A stretch of DNA of 64,000 bases from Anaerozeibacter quisquiliarum. Its GTDB lineage: Bacteria > Bacillota > Clostridia > Christensenellales > Aristaeellaceae. The first letter of the stretch is position 1; the number at the start of each line of letters is the position of its first letter. Below the pieces are notes generated by a model. It was not told the origin of the DNA, ran no database searches, and worked only from the letters and a program-made list of their open reading frames with translations. Location of the stretch: assembly GCA_051162045.1 (NCBI GenBank), contig JBISDI010000019.1. The stretch is one strand, 5' to 3'. This document shows, piece after piece, positions 54,379-62,464 of the stretch. The position numbers were made by a program, and so were the translations under genes.

Positions 54379-55514
54379 GGGGCGTCCCTCCGATTGTTGG
54401 CGTAGAGCCCGAGCAGCGTGAGGCTCTGCGCGTCGCGCCCGGCTTCCTCGAGCGCCGACAGCAGCGCGCGCCGGCCGGAGATCCACTCGAGGTCGGCGTG
54501 GAAGCGGTAGGTCCAGGGCGCTTCGGGCACCGGGCGCGACTGGAGGCGTTTCAAGTTGATGCGCCGGCGCGCGAACGCCGCCATCACCCGCGCAAGGGCC
54601 CCCACCTCGTCGGGCAGCGTGAACACCACGCTGGCCTTGTCGGCGGCGGGGGGCTCGACCGGCTCGCGCGTCAGCACGGCGAAGCGCGTGGCGTTGCGCT
54701 CGGCATCCTGCGCATCCCTATGCAGCACGGTAAGGCCGTACAGCGCCCCGGCGCGCGCGCTCGCCAGCGCGGCGACCGACGGGTCGCGCGCGTCCCGCAC
54801 CGCGCGCGCCGCCAGCGCGGTGTTCTCGCAGGGCACGACGCGCCATTCGGGGTGGCCCAGCAGCAGCGCGCGGCATTGCGCGATCGCCTGCGGATGCGAG
54901 CGCACCTCGCGCACGTCTTCGAGCTTTGCGCCCGGCGCGCCCAGCAGGTGGTGCGCGACCTTCACGTACTGCTCGCCCGCGATGTTGAGGCGCATGTCCT
55001 CGATCAGGGCGTAGCTCTCGTCCACGCTGCCGGCGGTGGAGTTTTCCAGCGGCAGCACCGCGCAGTCGGCCCGCTCCTCGGCCAGCGCGCGCGCCGCCTC
55101 TTCAAAGGTGTCTACGGCCAGCGTGCGCGCCTCCTCGCCGAAAAAGTCGAGCGCAGCCTGCTCGCTGAACGAGCCCGGCGCGCCCGGATAGGCCACGAGC
55201 GGGGCTTCGGGCAGCGCGCGCCCGGCGGGCGCTTCGGCGCGGCCCGAAGCCAGCGCTTCATGCTGGAGCGCCCGGCTGGCCGCCATCAGCGCCTCGAACA
55301 GCATGCGCGCGCCCGGCGCGTAGTCGGGATTGCCCATGCGCGCGGCGGCGCGCTCGAGCACGGCGCGCTCGCGCTCGGGCTGCAGCACCGGCATATTCCG
55401 CTCGCGTTTGTAGGCCGCGACCGCCCGGGCGGCGTCCATGCGCGCCTCGAACAAGCGGCAGATTTGGGCGTCAATTTCGTCGATCGATTCGCGCAGCCGC
55501 GCTAGTTCGTCCAT
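54375..55514 (-). CDS. pheA: Bifunctional chorismate mutase / prephenate dehydratase
   Basis: 379 residues. Chorismate mutase (about 1-90: 'LRESIDEIDAQICRLFEARM', 'VAAYKRERNMPV'), prephenate dehydratase ('YPGAPGSFSEQAALDFFG', 'VLPLENSTAGSVDESYALI', 'NATRFAVLTREP' with the catalytic Thr-Arg-Phe) and a C-terminal ACT domain ('VVFTLPDEVGALARVMAAF') that senses phenylalanine. It leads chorismate to phenylpyruvate. ATG 55514 has GGAGCGG about 8 bases upstream and overlaps aroC by 13 bases. Confidence 0.94.
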   Translation of the reverse strand: MDELARLRESIDEIDAQICRLFEARMDAARAVAAYKRERNMPVLQPERERAVLERAAARMGNPDYAPGARMLFEALMAASRALQHEALASGRAEAPAGRALPEAPLVAYPGAPGSFSEQAALDFFGEEARTLAVDTFEEAARALAEERADCAVLPLENSTAGSVDESYALIEDMRLNIAGEQYVKVAHHLLGAPGAKLEDVREVRSHPQAIAQCRALLLGHPEWRVVPCENTALAARAVRDARDPSVAALASARAGALYGLTVLHRDAQDAERNATRFAVLTREPVEPPAADKASVVFTLPDEVGALARVMAAFARRRINLKRLQSRPVPEAPWTYRFHADLEWISGRRALLSALEEAGRDAQSLTLLGLYANNRRDAP

Positions 55515-56521
55515 GTCAGCCGCTCCTTCCAAAGCTCGGAAAGCGCCAGCGCCACCGCCGATTCGACGACCGGCAGCGCGCGCGGCGCGATGCAGGGGTC
55601 GTGGCGGCCCTCGACGGCGAGCACGGCGTCGACGCCGCGCTTCAGCGACACCGTGTGCTGGCTGCGCGCGATCGAGGCCGGGGGCTTGATCGCGACGCGC
55701 ACGATCAGCGGTTCGCCGTTGGTGATGCCGCCGAGGATGCCGCCCGCGTGATTGGTCAGGTGGCGGATGATGCCGTTCTCCGTCACCATCTGGTCGTTGG
55801 AAACGCTTCCGCGCAGCGCCGAGATCGCGAAGCCGTCGCCGAACTCGACGCCCTTGACCGCCGGAATCGAGAACAGCATATGCGCCATCACCGATTCGAC
55901 CGAATCGAAGAACGGCGCGCCCAGCCCGGCGGGCAGCCCGGCGGCCCGGCACTCGATCCGCCCGCCGACGCTGTCGCCGTCGGCCTTCGCGGCCAGGATC
56001 GCATCTTGCATCTCCTCGGTCAGACCGTCGCCCGAGAGCGGGCCGATGCCGATGATCTTGGCCGCGATCTCGACGCCCTGGCTTGAGAGCCACTGCAGCG
56101 CCAGCGCGCCGGCAAACGTCAGAGCCGCGGTGATCCGGCCCGAGAAGTGGCCGCCGCCGCGCGGGTCCTCGTACCCCAGGTAGCGCACGTGGCCGGTGTA
56201 GTCGGCGTGGCCGGGGCGCAGCAGGTCGGGCATGCCGCTGTAATCGGCCGAGCGCTGGCCTAAGTTGCGGATGATCGCGGTCAGCGGCGTGCCGGTCAGC
56301 TTGCCCTGATAGAGCCCGGACAGCACCTCGAATTCATCCGCTTCTTTGCGCGGCGTGCTCAGCGGGCTGTTGCCCGGCGCGCGGCGCGCCATGTGCGCGC
56401 GCACGGCGTCCATGTCGGGCGCGAAGCCCGCGGGCAGGCCGTCGACGGTGACCCCGACCGCGGGGCCGTGCGACTCGCCGAAGATGGTGATTTTCACATG
56501 GTTGCCCCAGCTACCCGGCAT
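55502..56521 (-). CDS. aroC: Chorismate synthase
   Basis: 339 residues, the usual length. 'FGESHGPAVGVTVDGLPAG', 'RRAPGNSPLSTPRKEADEFE', 'RPGHADYTG' and 'GGGHFSGRITAALTFAGAL' are AroC signatures for FMN and EPSP binding. It converts EPSP to chorismate. GGAGGG lies about 8 bases before ATG 56521; overlaps aroA by 11 bases. Confidence 0.96.
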   Translation of the reverse strand: MPGSWGNHVKITIFGESHGPAVGVTVDGLPAGFAPDMDAVRAHMARRAPGNSPLSTPRKEADEFEVLSGLYQGKLTGTPLTAIIRNLGQRSADYSGMPDLLRPGHADYTGHVRYLGYEDPRGGGHFSGRITAALTFAGALALQWLSSQGVEIAAKIIGIGPLSGDGLTEEMQDAILAAKADGDSVGGRIECRAAGLPAGLGAPFFDSVESVMAHMLFSIPAVKGVEFGDGFAISALRGSVSNDQMVTENGIIRHLTNHAGGILGGITNGEPLIVRVAIKPPASIARSQHTVSLKRGVDAVLAVEGRHDPCIAPRALPVVESAVALALSELWKERLTWTN

Positions 56522-57794
56522 GTACGATCCCTCCCAACGCCTGAAAATCCTTGAAGAAGTTGGGGTAGGACTTGTTCAGGCATTCCACCCCGGTCAGCGT
56601 CACCGGCGCGTCGGCGTGCAGCGCCGCCACCGCCAGCAGCATCGCGATCCGATGGTCGCCCGCGCAGCCGACGGTCACGCCGCCGCGCAGCCGCTTCACG
56701 CCCTCGACGACCATCCCGTCCTCGGTCTCTTTCGCTCGCGCGCCCAGCGCGCTGAGCGCCTCGCAGGTGGCCGCGATCCGGTCGCTCTCTTTCAGGCGCA
56801 GCCGCGCGGCGTTGACGATGCGCGTCTCGCCCTCGGCCAGCGCGCCCGCCAGCGCCAGGATGGGCAGTATGTCGGGGCAGTCGCGCCCGTCGATCACCGC
56901 GCCGTGCAGTTCGCCCGAGCAGGCCCCGCTGATCCCGTCCCGCTCCCACACCTGCGCGCCCATGCGCATCAGGTAGGAAAGCACCGCCTGGTCGCCCTGC
57001 AGCGTGTTTTGCGGCAGCCCCCGCACGCGCGCGCCGTGCCCGAGCGCCGCCGCGCACAAAAACACCGCCGCCTGCGAGTAGTCGCCCTCGACATGGTAGT
57101 CGCGCGCGCGATAGCGCTGCTTGCCGGGCACCTTGAACAGCCGCTCGTTCGGGCGCTGCACCTTGACGCCGAACGCCTTCATCGCGTCGAGCGTCAACCC
57201 GATGTAGCCGCGCGACTCCAGTTCGCTCGTCAGCCGGATCGTGGAATCGTCCCTCAGCAGCGGCAGTGCCATCAAGAGGCCGCTCACGAACTGGGAGCTG
57301 ACGTCGCCCGGCAGTTCGAACGCGCCGCTCTTGAGCTGGCCCTCGACCCGGAGGTCGAGCACCGGCCCCTCGCGCCGCTCGTAGGCGATGCCCTGCGCGC
57401 GGCAGATGCGCTCGTAGGGCTCCATCGGGCGCTGGTTCAGCCGCCCGCGCCCCACGAAACGCGCGCCCCGGCCCAGCGCCAGCGCGATGGGTACGAGGAA
57501 GCGCAGCGTCGAGCCCGATTCGGCGCAGTCGATCAGCGCAAGGCCCTCCCCGGCCCGCGCGCCGCGCGCGCCGCCCATCACGGTCAGCGCATCCCCGTTC
57601 AGCGTCCAGCGCGCGCCCAGCGCGCGCACGGCGGAGAGCGTCGCGCGAATGTCTTCGCTTAAGGTCACCGGGGCGATTTGGCTCTTGCCGCCCGCCAGCG
57701 CGGAGAGCAGCACCGCGCGGTGCATCAGGCTCTTCGAAGGCGGCGCGTCCACGATCCCGTCCAGGCGCCCCGGTTCAATCGTCACCGAAGCCAT
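56511..57794 (-). CDS. aroA: EPSP synthase (3-phosphoshikimate 1-carboxyvinyltransferase)
   Basis: 427 residues. 'PPSKSLMHRAVLLSALAGG' (shikimate-3-phosphate site) and 'GCAGDHRIAMLLAVAAL' are conserved; a 'CAESGSTLRFLVPIALALG' stretch matches the phosphoenolpyruvate-binding region. ATG 57794 lies within the last bases of aroB (13-base overlap). Confidence 0.95.
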   Translation of the reverse strand: MASVTIEPGRLDGIVDAPPSKSLMHRAVLLSALAGGKSQIAPVTLSEDIRATLSAVRALGARWTLNGDALTVMGGARGARAGEGLALIDCAESGSTLRFLVPIALALGRGARFVGRGRLNQRPMEPYERICRAQGIAYERREGPVLDLRVEGQLKSGAFELPGDVSSQFVSGLLMALPLLRDDSTIRLTSELESRGYIGLTLDAMKAFGVKVQRPNERLFKVPGKQRYRARDYHVEGDYSQAAVFLCAAALGHGARVRGLPQNTLQGDQAVLSYLMRMGAQVWERDGISGACSGELHGAVIDGRDCPDILPILALAGALAEGETRIVNAARLRLKESDRIAATCEALSALGARAKETEDGMVVEGVKRLRGGVTVGCAGDHRIAMLLAVAALHADAPVTLTGVECLNKSYPNFFKDFQALGGIVHAG

Positions 57795-58855
57795 TGCTCC
57801 ACCCCCTCGAAAAATGATGCGTCCACCCGCTCGATGCGCGCGCGCCCGCAGCGTTCCAGCACCACGATGTTGAGCGCGCCGCCGATGTGCTTCTTGTCCC
57901 TGAGCAGCATAGGCCGCATCGCGCTCAGCAGCGCCTTGTCGCAGGCGGTCGGCAGCCGCCAGGCCGTGAGGATGGATGCCACCCGGTCGGCGGTGCCTTT
58001 TTCCGTCAGGCCCGCCCGCTCGCCCAATCGCGCGATCAGGTGCATGCCGGCAGCCACCGCCTCGCCGTGCGTGTAATCACGGAAGTGTTGTGCCGCCTCG
58101 ATCGCGTGGCCGAGCGTATGCCCGAGGTTGAGCAGCATGCGCTCGCCCCGGTCGCGCTCGTCGGCTTCCACCACGCGGCGCTTGAGGTCGAGGCAGCGCG
58201 AGACGATCTGCTCCATGTTGTCTTGCGCGTGGGCGCGTGCTCCGCCTGACAGCGAAAGCAAGGATTCATCGAACGCCAGCGCGTATTTAATCACCTCGGC
58301 CATGCCGTCGGCGAAGACGCGATCGCTCAGCGTCGTAAGCACATCCGGATCGGCCACCACCGCCGCGGGCTGATGGAACGCGCCGACCAGGTTCTTGCCG
58401 GCGGCAAGGTCGATCGCGGTCTTGCCGCCCACGGCGCTGTCCACCAGGGCGAGCAGCGTGGTCGGCACCTGCGCGTAGCGGATGCCGCGCAAATAGGTGG
58501 CCGCGGCGAACCCGCCGAGGTCGCCCACCACCCCGCCGCCCAGCGCGATCAGCAGATCGTCACGCCCCATGCCGTGTGCGGCCAGCGCGTCGTAGACATG
58601 GCCGAGCACGGCAAGGCGCTTGCTGCCCTCGCCCGGCTCCACCGCGACAAGCGCCGCCTCGCAGCCGGCCTGCGCGAGCGACGCCATCAGCTGCCCCGCG
58701 TAGAGCGGCCGCACCGTCTCGTCGGTCAGCACCAGCGCGCGCCGGGCGGGCGCGGCCTTCAGGATCCGCGCGCCGGCGTCCGCGATCAGAGCGCGCCCGA
58801 TCTCGATGTCGTAGGAGCGTTCGTGAAGATGCACCCGCAGTGAACAATATGCCAT
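57782..58855 (-). CDS. aroB: 3-Dehydroquinate synthase
   Basis: 357 residues. 'LIALGGGVVGDLGGFAAATYLRG' (NAD-binding), 'QVPTTLLALVDSAVGGKTAID' and 'LLNLGHTLGHAIE' (zinc His) are diagnostic. It cyclises DAHP. The gene starts 9 bases after the aroF stop. Confidence 0.95.
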   Translation of the reverse strand: MAYCSLRVHLHERSYDIEIGRALIADAGARILKAAPARRALVLTDETVRPLYAGQLMASLAQAGCEAALVAVEPGEGSKRLAVLGHVYDALAAHGMGRDDLLIALGGGVVGDLGGFAAATYLRGIRYAQVPTTLLALVDSAVGGKTAIDLAAGKNLVGAFHQPAAVVADPDVLTTLSDRVFADGMAEVIKYALAFDESLLSLSGGARAHAQDNMEQIVSRCLDLKRRVVEADERDRGERMLLNLGHTLGHAIEAAQHFRDYTHGEAVAAGMHLIARLGERAGLTEKGTADRVASILTAWRLPTACDKALLSAMRPMLLRDKKHIGGALNIVVLERCGRARIERVDASFFEGVEQWLR

Positions 58856-58864
58856 AGGGCCTCC

Positions 58865-59878
58865 TTATGCGCTGCGTCCCACTGCGGCCGCGATGGGGCG
58901 GATCGACTGCATCAAGGCTTCGAAGCCCTCGGGCTTGATCGACTGCTTGCCGTCGCTGAGCGCATGCTCGGGGTCGTTGTGCACCTCGATCATCAGCCCG
59001 TCCGCGCCCGCGGCCACCGCCGCGCGCGCCATCGATTCCACCATCCACCAGTGGCCGGTGGCGTGGCTGGGGTCGATCAGGATCGGCAGGTGGCTCAACT
59101 TCTTGACCGCGGCCACCGCCGAGATGTCGAGCGTGTTGCGCGTGTAATTTTCGAACGTGCGGATGCCGCGCTCGCACAGGATCACCTGCCTGTTGCCGCC
59201 GGCCATGATGTACTCGGCCGACATCAGCCATTCCTCGATCGTGGCCGACGGACCGCGCTTGAGCAATATGGGTTTTCTGAGTTGGCCCAGGTGGGACAGC
59301 AGGTCGAAGTTCTGCATGCTGCGCGCGCCCACCTGGATCACGTCGGCCGCGCGGTCGAACGCCTCGATGTCCTCGGGCGAGATGATCTCGGTCACGATGG
59401 GCAGCCCGGTCTCGGCCTTGGCCATTTCCAGCAGCTTGAGGCCCTCGTATTTTAGTCCCTGAAACGCGTAGGGGGAGGTGCGGGGCTTGAACGCGCCGCC
59501 GCGCAGGAACGTCGCGCCCGACGCTTTCACAGCGCGCGCGATCCCCTTGATCTGATCCTCGCTCTCGACCGAGCAGGGCCCGGCCATCACGGCGAGCGCC
59601 GTGCCGCCGACCGTGCGCCCCGCCGCCTCGACCACGGTGTTTTCGGGGTGGAACGCCCGGTTGGCCAGCTTGAACGGTTCGCCCACGTGCATCACCCGCT
59701 CGACCAGCGCGTAGGCCTCGAGCCCCGACGCGTCGATGCGCGAGGTGTCGCCAACCAGCCCCAATATGGTCAGATCGGTGCCCACCACCGGGTTGACCGT
59801 AACGCCCAGTCCGGCAAGGTACGCGCTCAGCCGGTCGATGCCCGCCTGCGGCGCACCCTTCCTGAGTACGACGATCAT
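58865..59878 (-). CDS. aroF: DAHP synthase (AroF type with N-terminal regulatory domain)
   Basis: 337 residues. The first about 70 residues form a ferredoxin-like domain ('MIVVLRKGAPQAGIDRL') of the type that gives Tyr or Phe feedback in related enzymes; the barrel has 'VMAGPCSVES', 'FLRGGAFKPRTSPYAFQG', 'ILLKRGPSATIEEWL' and 'IDPSHATGH'. It commits phosphoenolpyruvate and erythrose-4-phosphate to the shikimate pathway. First structural gene after the leader; a G-rich site precedes ATG 59878. Confidence 0.95.
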   Translation of the reverse strand: MIVVLRKGAPQAGIDRLSAYLAGLGVTVNPVVGTDLTILGLVGDTSRIDASGLEAYALVERVMHVGEPFKLANRAFHPENTVVEAAGRTVGGTALAVMAGPCSVESEDQIKGIARAVKASGATFLRGGAFKPRTSPYAFQGLKYEGLKLLEMAKAETGLPIVTEIISPEDIEAFDRAADVIQVGARSMQNFDLLSHLGQLRKPILLKRGPSATIEEWLMSAEYIMAGGNRQVILCERGIRTFENYTRNTLDISAVAAVKKLSHLPILIDPSHATGHWWMVESMARAAVAAGADGLMIEVHNDPEHALSDGKQSIKPEGFEALMQSIRPIAAAVGRSA

Positions 59879-59911
59879 AGAAATCCCCCCATCCTCTACA
59901 GATTGTATAGG

Positions 59912-59944
59912 AAAAAGGCGGGTCGCCCTCTCGGACGCCCGCCT
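59912..59944 (-). terminator. Attenuator terminator before aroF
   Basis: On the minus strand AGGCGGG (59944-59938) pairs with CCCGCCT (59922-59916), followed by five T. The 3' arm sequence ACCCGCCTTT (59914-59923) also occurs inside the leader ORF (59985-59994), so the 5' arm can pair with either, giving competing structures. Confidence 0.78.
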
Positions 59945-59962
59945 GCCGGTTATACAACGATG

Positions 59963-60067
59963 TCACAAATCGATGCGACGACCGAAAGGCGGGTGCGCAA
60001 AAAAGCCGAAGCCCATAAAAAAGCTCGGAATCCGGTAGCCCGCAAATCGCTTGGCATGCGCGTTCAT
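59963..60067 (-). CDS. Phe-rich leader peptide of the aro-pheA operon
   Basis: 34 residues with seven Phe and one Tyr, clustered in 'SFFMGFGFFAHPPF' (residues 15-28). GGAGG (complement of 60075-60079) lies 7 bases before the ATG at 60067, and a consensus promoter lies 31 bases further up. A terminator stands 19 bases after the stop. This is the classical layout of a pheL-type attenuator: ribosome speed over Phe codons should decide between terminator and antiterminator. The operon it precedes includes pheA. Confidence 0.75.
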   Translation of the reverse strand: MNAHAKRFAGYRIPSFFMGFGFFAHPPFGRRIDL

Positions 60068-60097
60068 CGCTCGGCCTCCATCACCTTGATTTGTCCA

Positions 60098-60127
60098 ATT
60101 ATATGCGCCGCCGTCGCCGCTTGTCAA
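60098..60127 (-). promoter_or_regulatory. Consensus sigma-A promoter of the aro operon
   Basis: On the minus strand a perfect TTGACA (complement of 60122-60127), 18 bases, and a perfect TATAAT (complement of 60098-60103). Confidence 0.88.
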
Positions 60128-60188
60128 GGGCGGGTTGTGTTAAGTCGGGGGCCGCGACACAGGATGCGTGTAAAATATCAAAGCATCG

Positions 60189-60217
60189 TTGCAATAGCAC
60201 CCGGGGTGTGCTATAAT
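60189..60217 (+). promoter_or_regulatory. Promoter of rpmE (extended -10)
   Basis: TTGCAA (60189-60194), 17 bases, TATAAT (60212-60217) preceded by TGC, an extended -10. Divergent from the aro promoter. Confidence 0.82.
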
Positions 60218-60278
60218 ACGCTTTGTGACGTGCGTATCTTGTGCGCGTCGATGCCACCCGCATAGAGAGGTGAGAGCC

Positions 60279-60476
60279 ATGAAGGAAAAGATTCATCCCA
60301 ACTACGGCAAGTCGGTCGTGCGCTGCGTGTGCGGCGAGACGTTTGAAACGGGTTCCGTCAAGAAGGAGATGCGCGTTGACATCTGCGCGAAGTGCCATCC
60401 GTTCTACACGGGCAAGCAGAAGCTGGTCGACACCGGCGGACGCGTGGACCGCTTCAAGAAGCGCTACGGCATGTAG
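60279..60476 (+). CDS. rpmE: 50S ribosomal protein L31, zinc-binding form
   Basis: 65 residues: 'MKEKIHPNYGKSVVRCVCGE', 'CAKCHPFYTGKQKLVDTGG' and 'RFKKRYGM'. The CxC and CxxC zinc ligands mark the zinc-containing type. AGAGGTGAG lies about 5 bases before ATG 60279. Confidence 0.96.
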   Translation: MKEKIHPNYGKSVVRCVCGETFETGSVKKEMRVDICAKCHPFYTGKQKLVDTGGRVDRFKKRYGM

Positions 60477-60525
60477 GCTCCTGGCGTATAGAGTACGCCG
60501 GATTTTGCACGTCAAACAGAAAATG

Positions 60526-60554
60526 CAGATCGGGCGCACCCCGGTCTGTTTTTT
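60526..60554 (+). terminator. Terminator after rpmE
   Basis: CAGATCGGG (60526-60534) pairs with CCCGGTCTG (60540-60548) with one G-T pair, then six T. A smaller hairpin (GGCGTA...TACGCC, 60483-60499) precedes it. Confidence 0.82.
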
Positions 60555-60609
60555 GTACGGGCGCTTAGGGTATAAATAAGGGGAGTATTGCGCGGAGGTA
60601 CGACGGCAT

Positions 60610-61662
60610 ATGTCGAAGTTCATCAAGGGATTCAAGGATTGGTTCTTTGGGCGGCAGAGCGAGGGCGCGCCGTTTCGGCCGGGCGGCCAGGCGGTCATGG
60701 AGGGCGTGATGATGCAGGGCTCGAAGCTGACCGCGATTGCGGTGCGCCAACAAAACGGCCAGATCGCCGTAAAGACCCGCGCAACCGTGAAGCCGGGCGA
60801 CAAGTACCCCTGCCTCAAGTGGCCGTTGCTGCGCGGCATCACAAGCTTCGTCATGAGCCTCGCGTCGGGCATGAAGACGCTGGCCGAGTCGGCCGAGATG
60901 GCGGGCGAAGCGCCCGAGGAGCCCTCGAAGTTCGAGCGCAAGCTGGCCGAGATCCTGCACATGAAGCCGGATGACGTGATGATGGCGGTGGCGGTCGTGC
61001 TGGCCGTGGTGCTGGCGATCGGGCTGTTCTTCGCCCTGCCGGTGGGCATCGAGGCGCTGATAAAGCGCTACGTCCAGTCGAACGCGCTGGTCAAGATCAT
61101 TGGCGGCGTGGTGCGCATCGGGGTGTTTTTGACCTACATTGGGCTGGTCTCGCGGCTCAAGGAGATCCGGCGCGTGTTCCAGTACCACGGCGCGGAGCAC
61201 AAGTCGATCTACTGCTACGAATCGGGCAAGGAGCTGACCGTGGACAATGCGCGCGCGTTCACGCGGCTGCACCCGCGCTGCGGCACCAGCTTCCTCGTGA
61301 TCGTCATGGTGATCTCGATCGTGGTGTTCCTGTTCCTCGGCAACAACTCGACCAATGTGTTCAGGCGCTTGGGCAGCAACCTGCTGCTGCTGCCGCTGGT
61401 GGCCGGCATCTCCTACGAGGTGCTGCAGGGGCTGGCGCGCGCCGAGGATCGCTGGTGGGTGCGCGCGCTCAAGTGGCCGGGGCTGATGGTGCAGAAGGTC
61501 ACCACCGCCGAGCCCGACGACCAGATGCTCGAGGTGGCGCTGACCTCGCTCAAGGCCTCGATGGGCATGGAGTGGAAGGCCGAAGCCGCGCAGCCGATCC
61601 CGGCCGGCGGCGAGGCCACCGAGCCGGAGGTCGTCCATGACGGTGCGGCAATGGCTCACTGA
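60610..61662 (+). CDS. DUF1385 membrane protein
   Basis: 350 residues. 'GGQAVMEGVMMQGSKLTAIAVR' at the N-terminus and 'FQYHGAEHKSIYCYE', 'TRLHPRCGTSFLV' and 'EVLQGLARAEDRW' are DUF1385 signatures. About four membrane helices (near 135-160, 180-200, 228-250 and 260-280). The family is found next to prmC-prfA across Firmicutes without known function. GGAGG lies 11 bases before ATG 60610; the end overlaps prmC by 26 bases. Confidence 0.9.
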   Translation: MSKFIKGFKDWFFGRQSEGAPFRPGGQAVMEGVMMQGSKLTAIAVRQQNGQIAVKTRATVKPGDKYPCLKWPLLRGITSFVMSLASGMKTLAESAEMAGEAPEEPSKFERKLAEILHMKPDDVMMAVAVVLAVVLAIGLFFALPVGIEALIKRYVQSNALVKIIGGVVRIGVFLTYIGLVSRLKEIRRVFQYHGAEHKSIYCYESGKELTVDNARAFTRLHPRCGTSFLVIVMVISIVVFLFLGNNSTNVFRRLGSNLLLLPLVAGISYEVLQGLARAEDRWWVRALKWPGLMVQKVTTAEPDDQMLEVALTSLKASMGMEWKAEAAQPIPAGGEATEPEVVHDGAAMAH

Positions 61663-62458
61663 GGCGGAAGGGCGCATTCCGGGGCCGGACGCCGCCGTCG
61701 AGGCGCGCTGGATGCTTGAGGACGCGCTGCGCGCGACGCCGACCGAGCTGCGCTTGGCGCTCGGCCGGCCGATTCCGGACCGGAGTCTATCGCGTCTTGC
61801 CGACTGGCTTGAACGGCGCGCGTCGGGTGTGCCGCTGCAGTATGTGTTGGGTTACGCCCCGTTCATGGGGTACGACTTCCGCGTGGACGAGCGCGTGCTG
61901 ATCCCGCGCCAGGACACCGAGCTGCTTTGCGAATTGGCGATTGAGCACATAAAGCAGACCGAGGTCGGCACCGAAGCGCTCGACCTGTGCACCGGCAGCG
62001 GTGCGGTGGCGATTGCGATCGCGCTCAAGTGTCCGGACGCGCGGGTCACGGCGACCGATCTGTCGGCAGATGCGCTTGCGTTGGCGCGCGAGAACGCGCG
62101 GCGGCTGGACGCGCGGGTCGAGTTCGCGTGCGGCGACTTTTTTGAGCCGGTGCGCGGGCGGCGGTTCGATGTGATCGCCTGCAACCCGCCGTATCTGACC
62201 GGGGCCGACATGGACGCGTTGCAGCCTGAGGTGAGGTTCGAGCCGGCGTCGGCGCTCTACGGCGGAGAAGACGGGCTCGCCTTCTACCGGCGCGCGGCGG
62301 CGGAGGTGCGCGGATTTTTGAAGCCGGGCGGCCGGGCGCTGTTTGAGGTGGGCGCGGGCCAGGCGCGCGCGGTCTGCGAATTGCTCGGCGGCCATTGCGA
62401 AATATACCGGGACCTCAATCAGATCGAGCGCGTAGTCGCGCTCAATGCCGAGGGGTAG
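61637..62458 (+). CDS. prmC: Release factor glutamine methyltransferase
   Basis: 273 residues. N-terminal helical domain ('PLQYVLGYAPFMGYDFRV'), SAM motif 'ALDLCTGSGAVAIAIALKCP' and the NPPY catalytic motif in 'VIACNPPYLTGADM'. It methylates the GGQ glutamine of RF1, encoded 6 bases downstream. Confidence 0.95.
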   Translation: MTVRQWLTEAEGRIPGPDAAVEARWMLEDALRATPTELRLALGRPIPDRSLSRLADWLERRASGVPLQYVLGYAPFMGYDFRVDERVLIPRQDTELLCELAIEHIKQTEVGTEALDLCTGSGAVAIAIALKCPDARVTATDLSADALALARENARRLDARVEFACGDFFEPVRGRRFDVIACNPPYLTGADMDALQPEVRFEPASALYGGEDGLAFYRRAAAEVRGFLKPGGRALFEVGAGQARAVCELLGGHCEIYRDLNQIERVVALNAEG

Positions 62459-62464
62459 AAGGCT

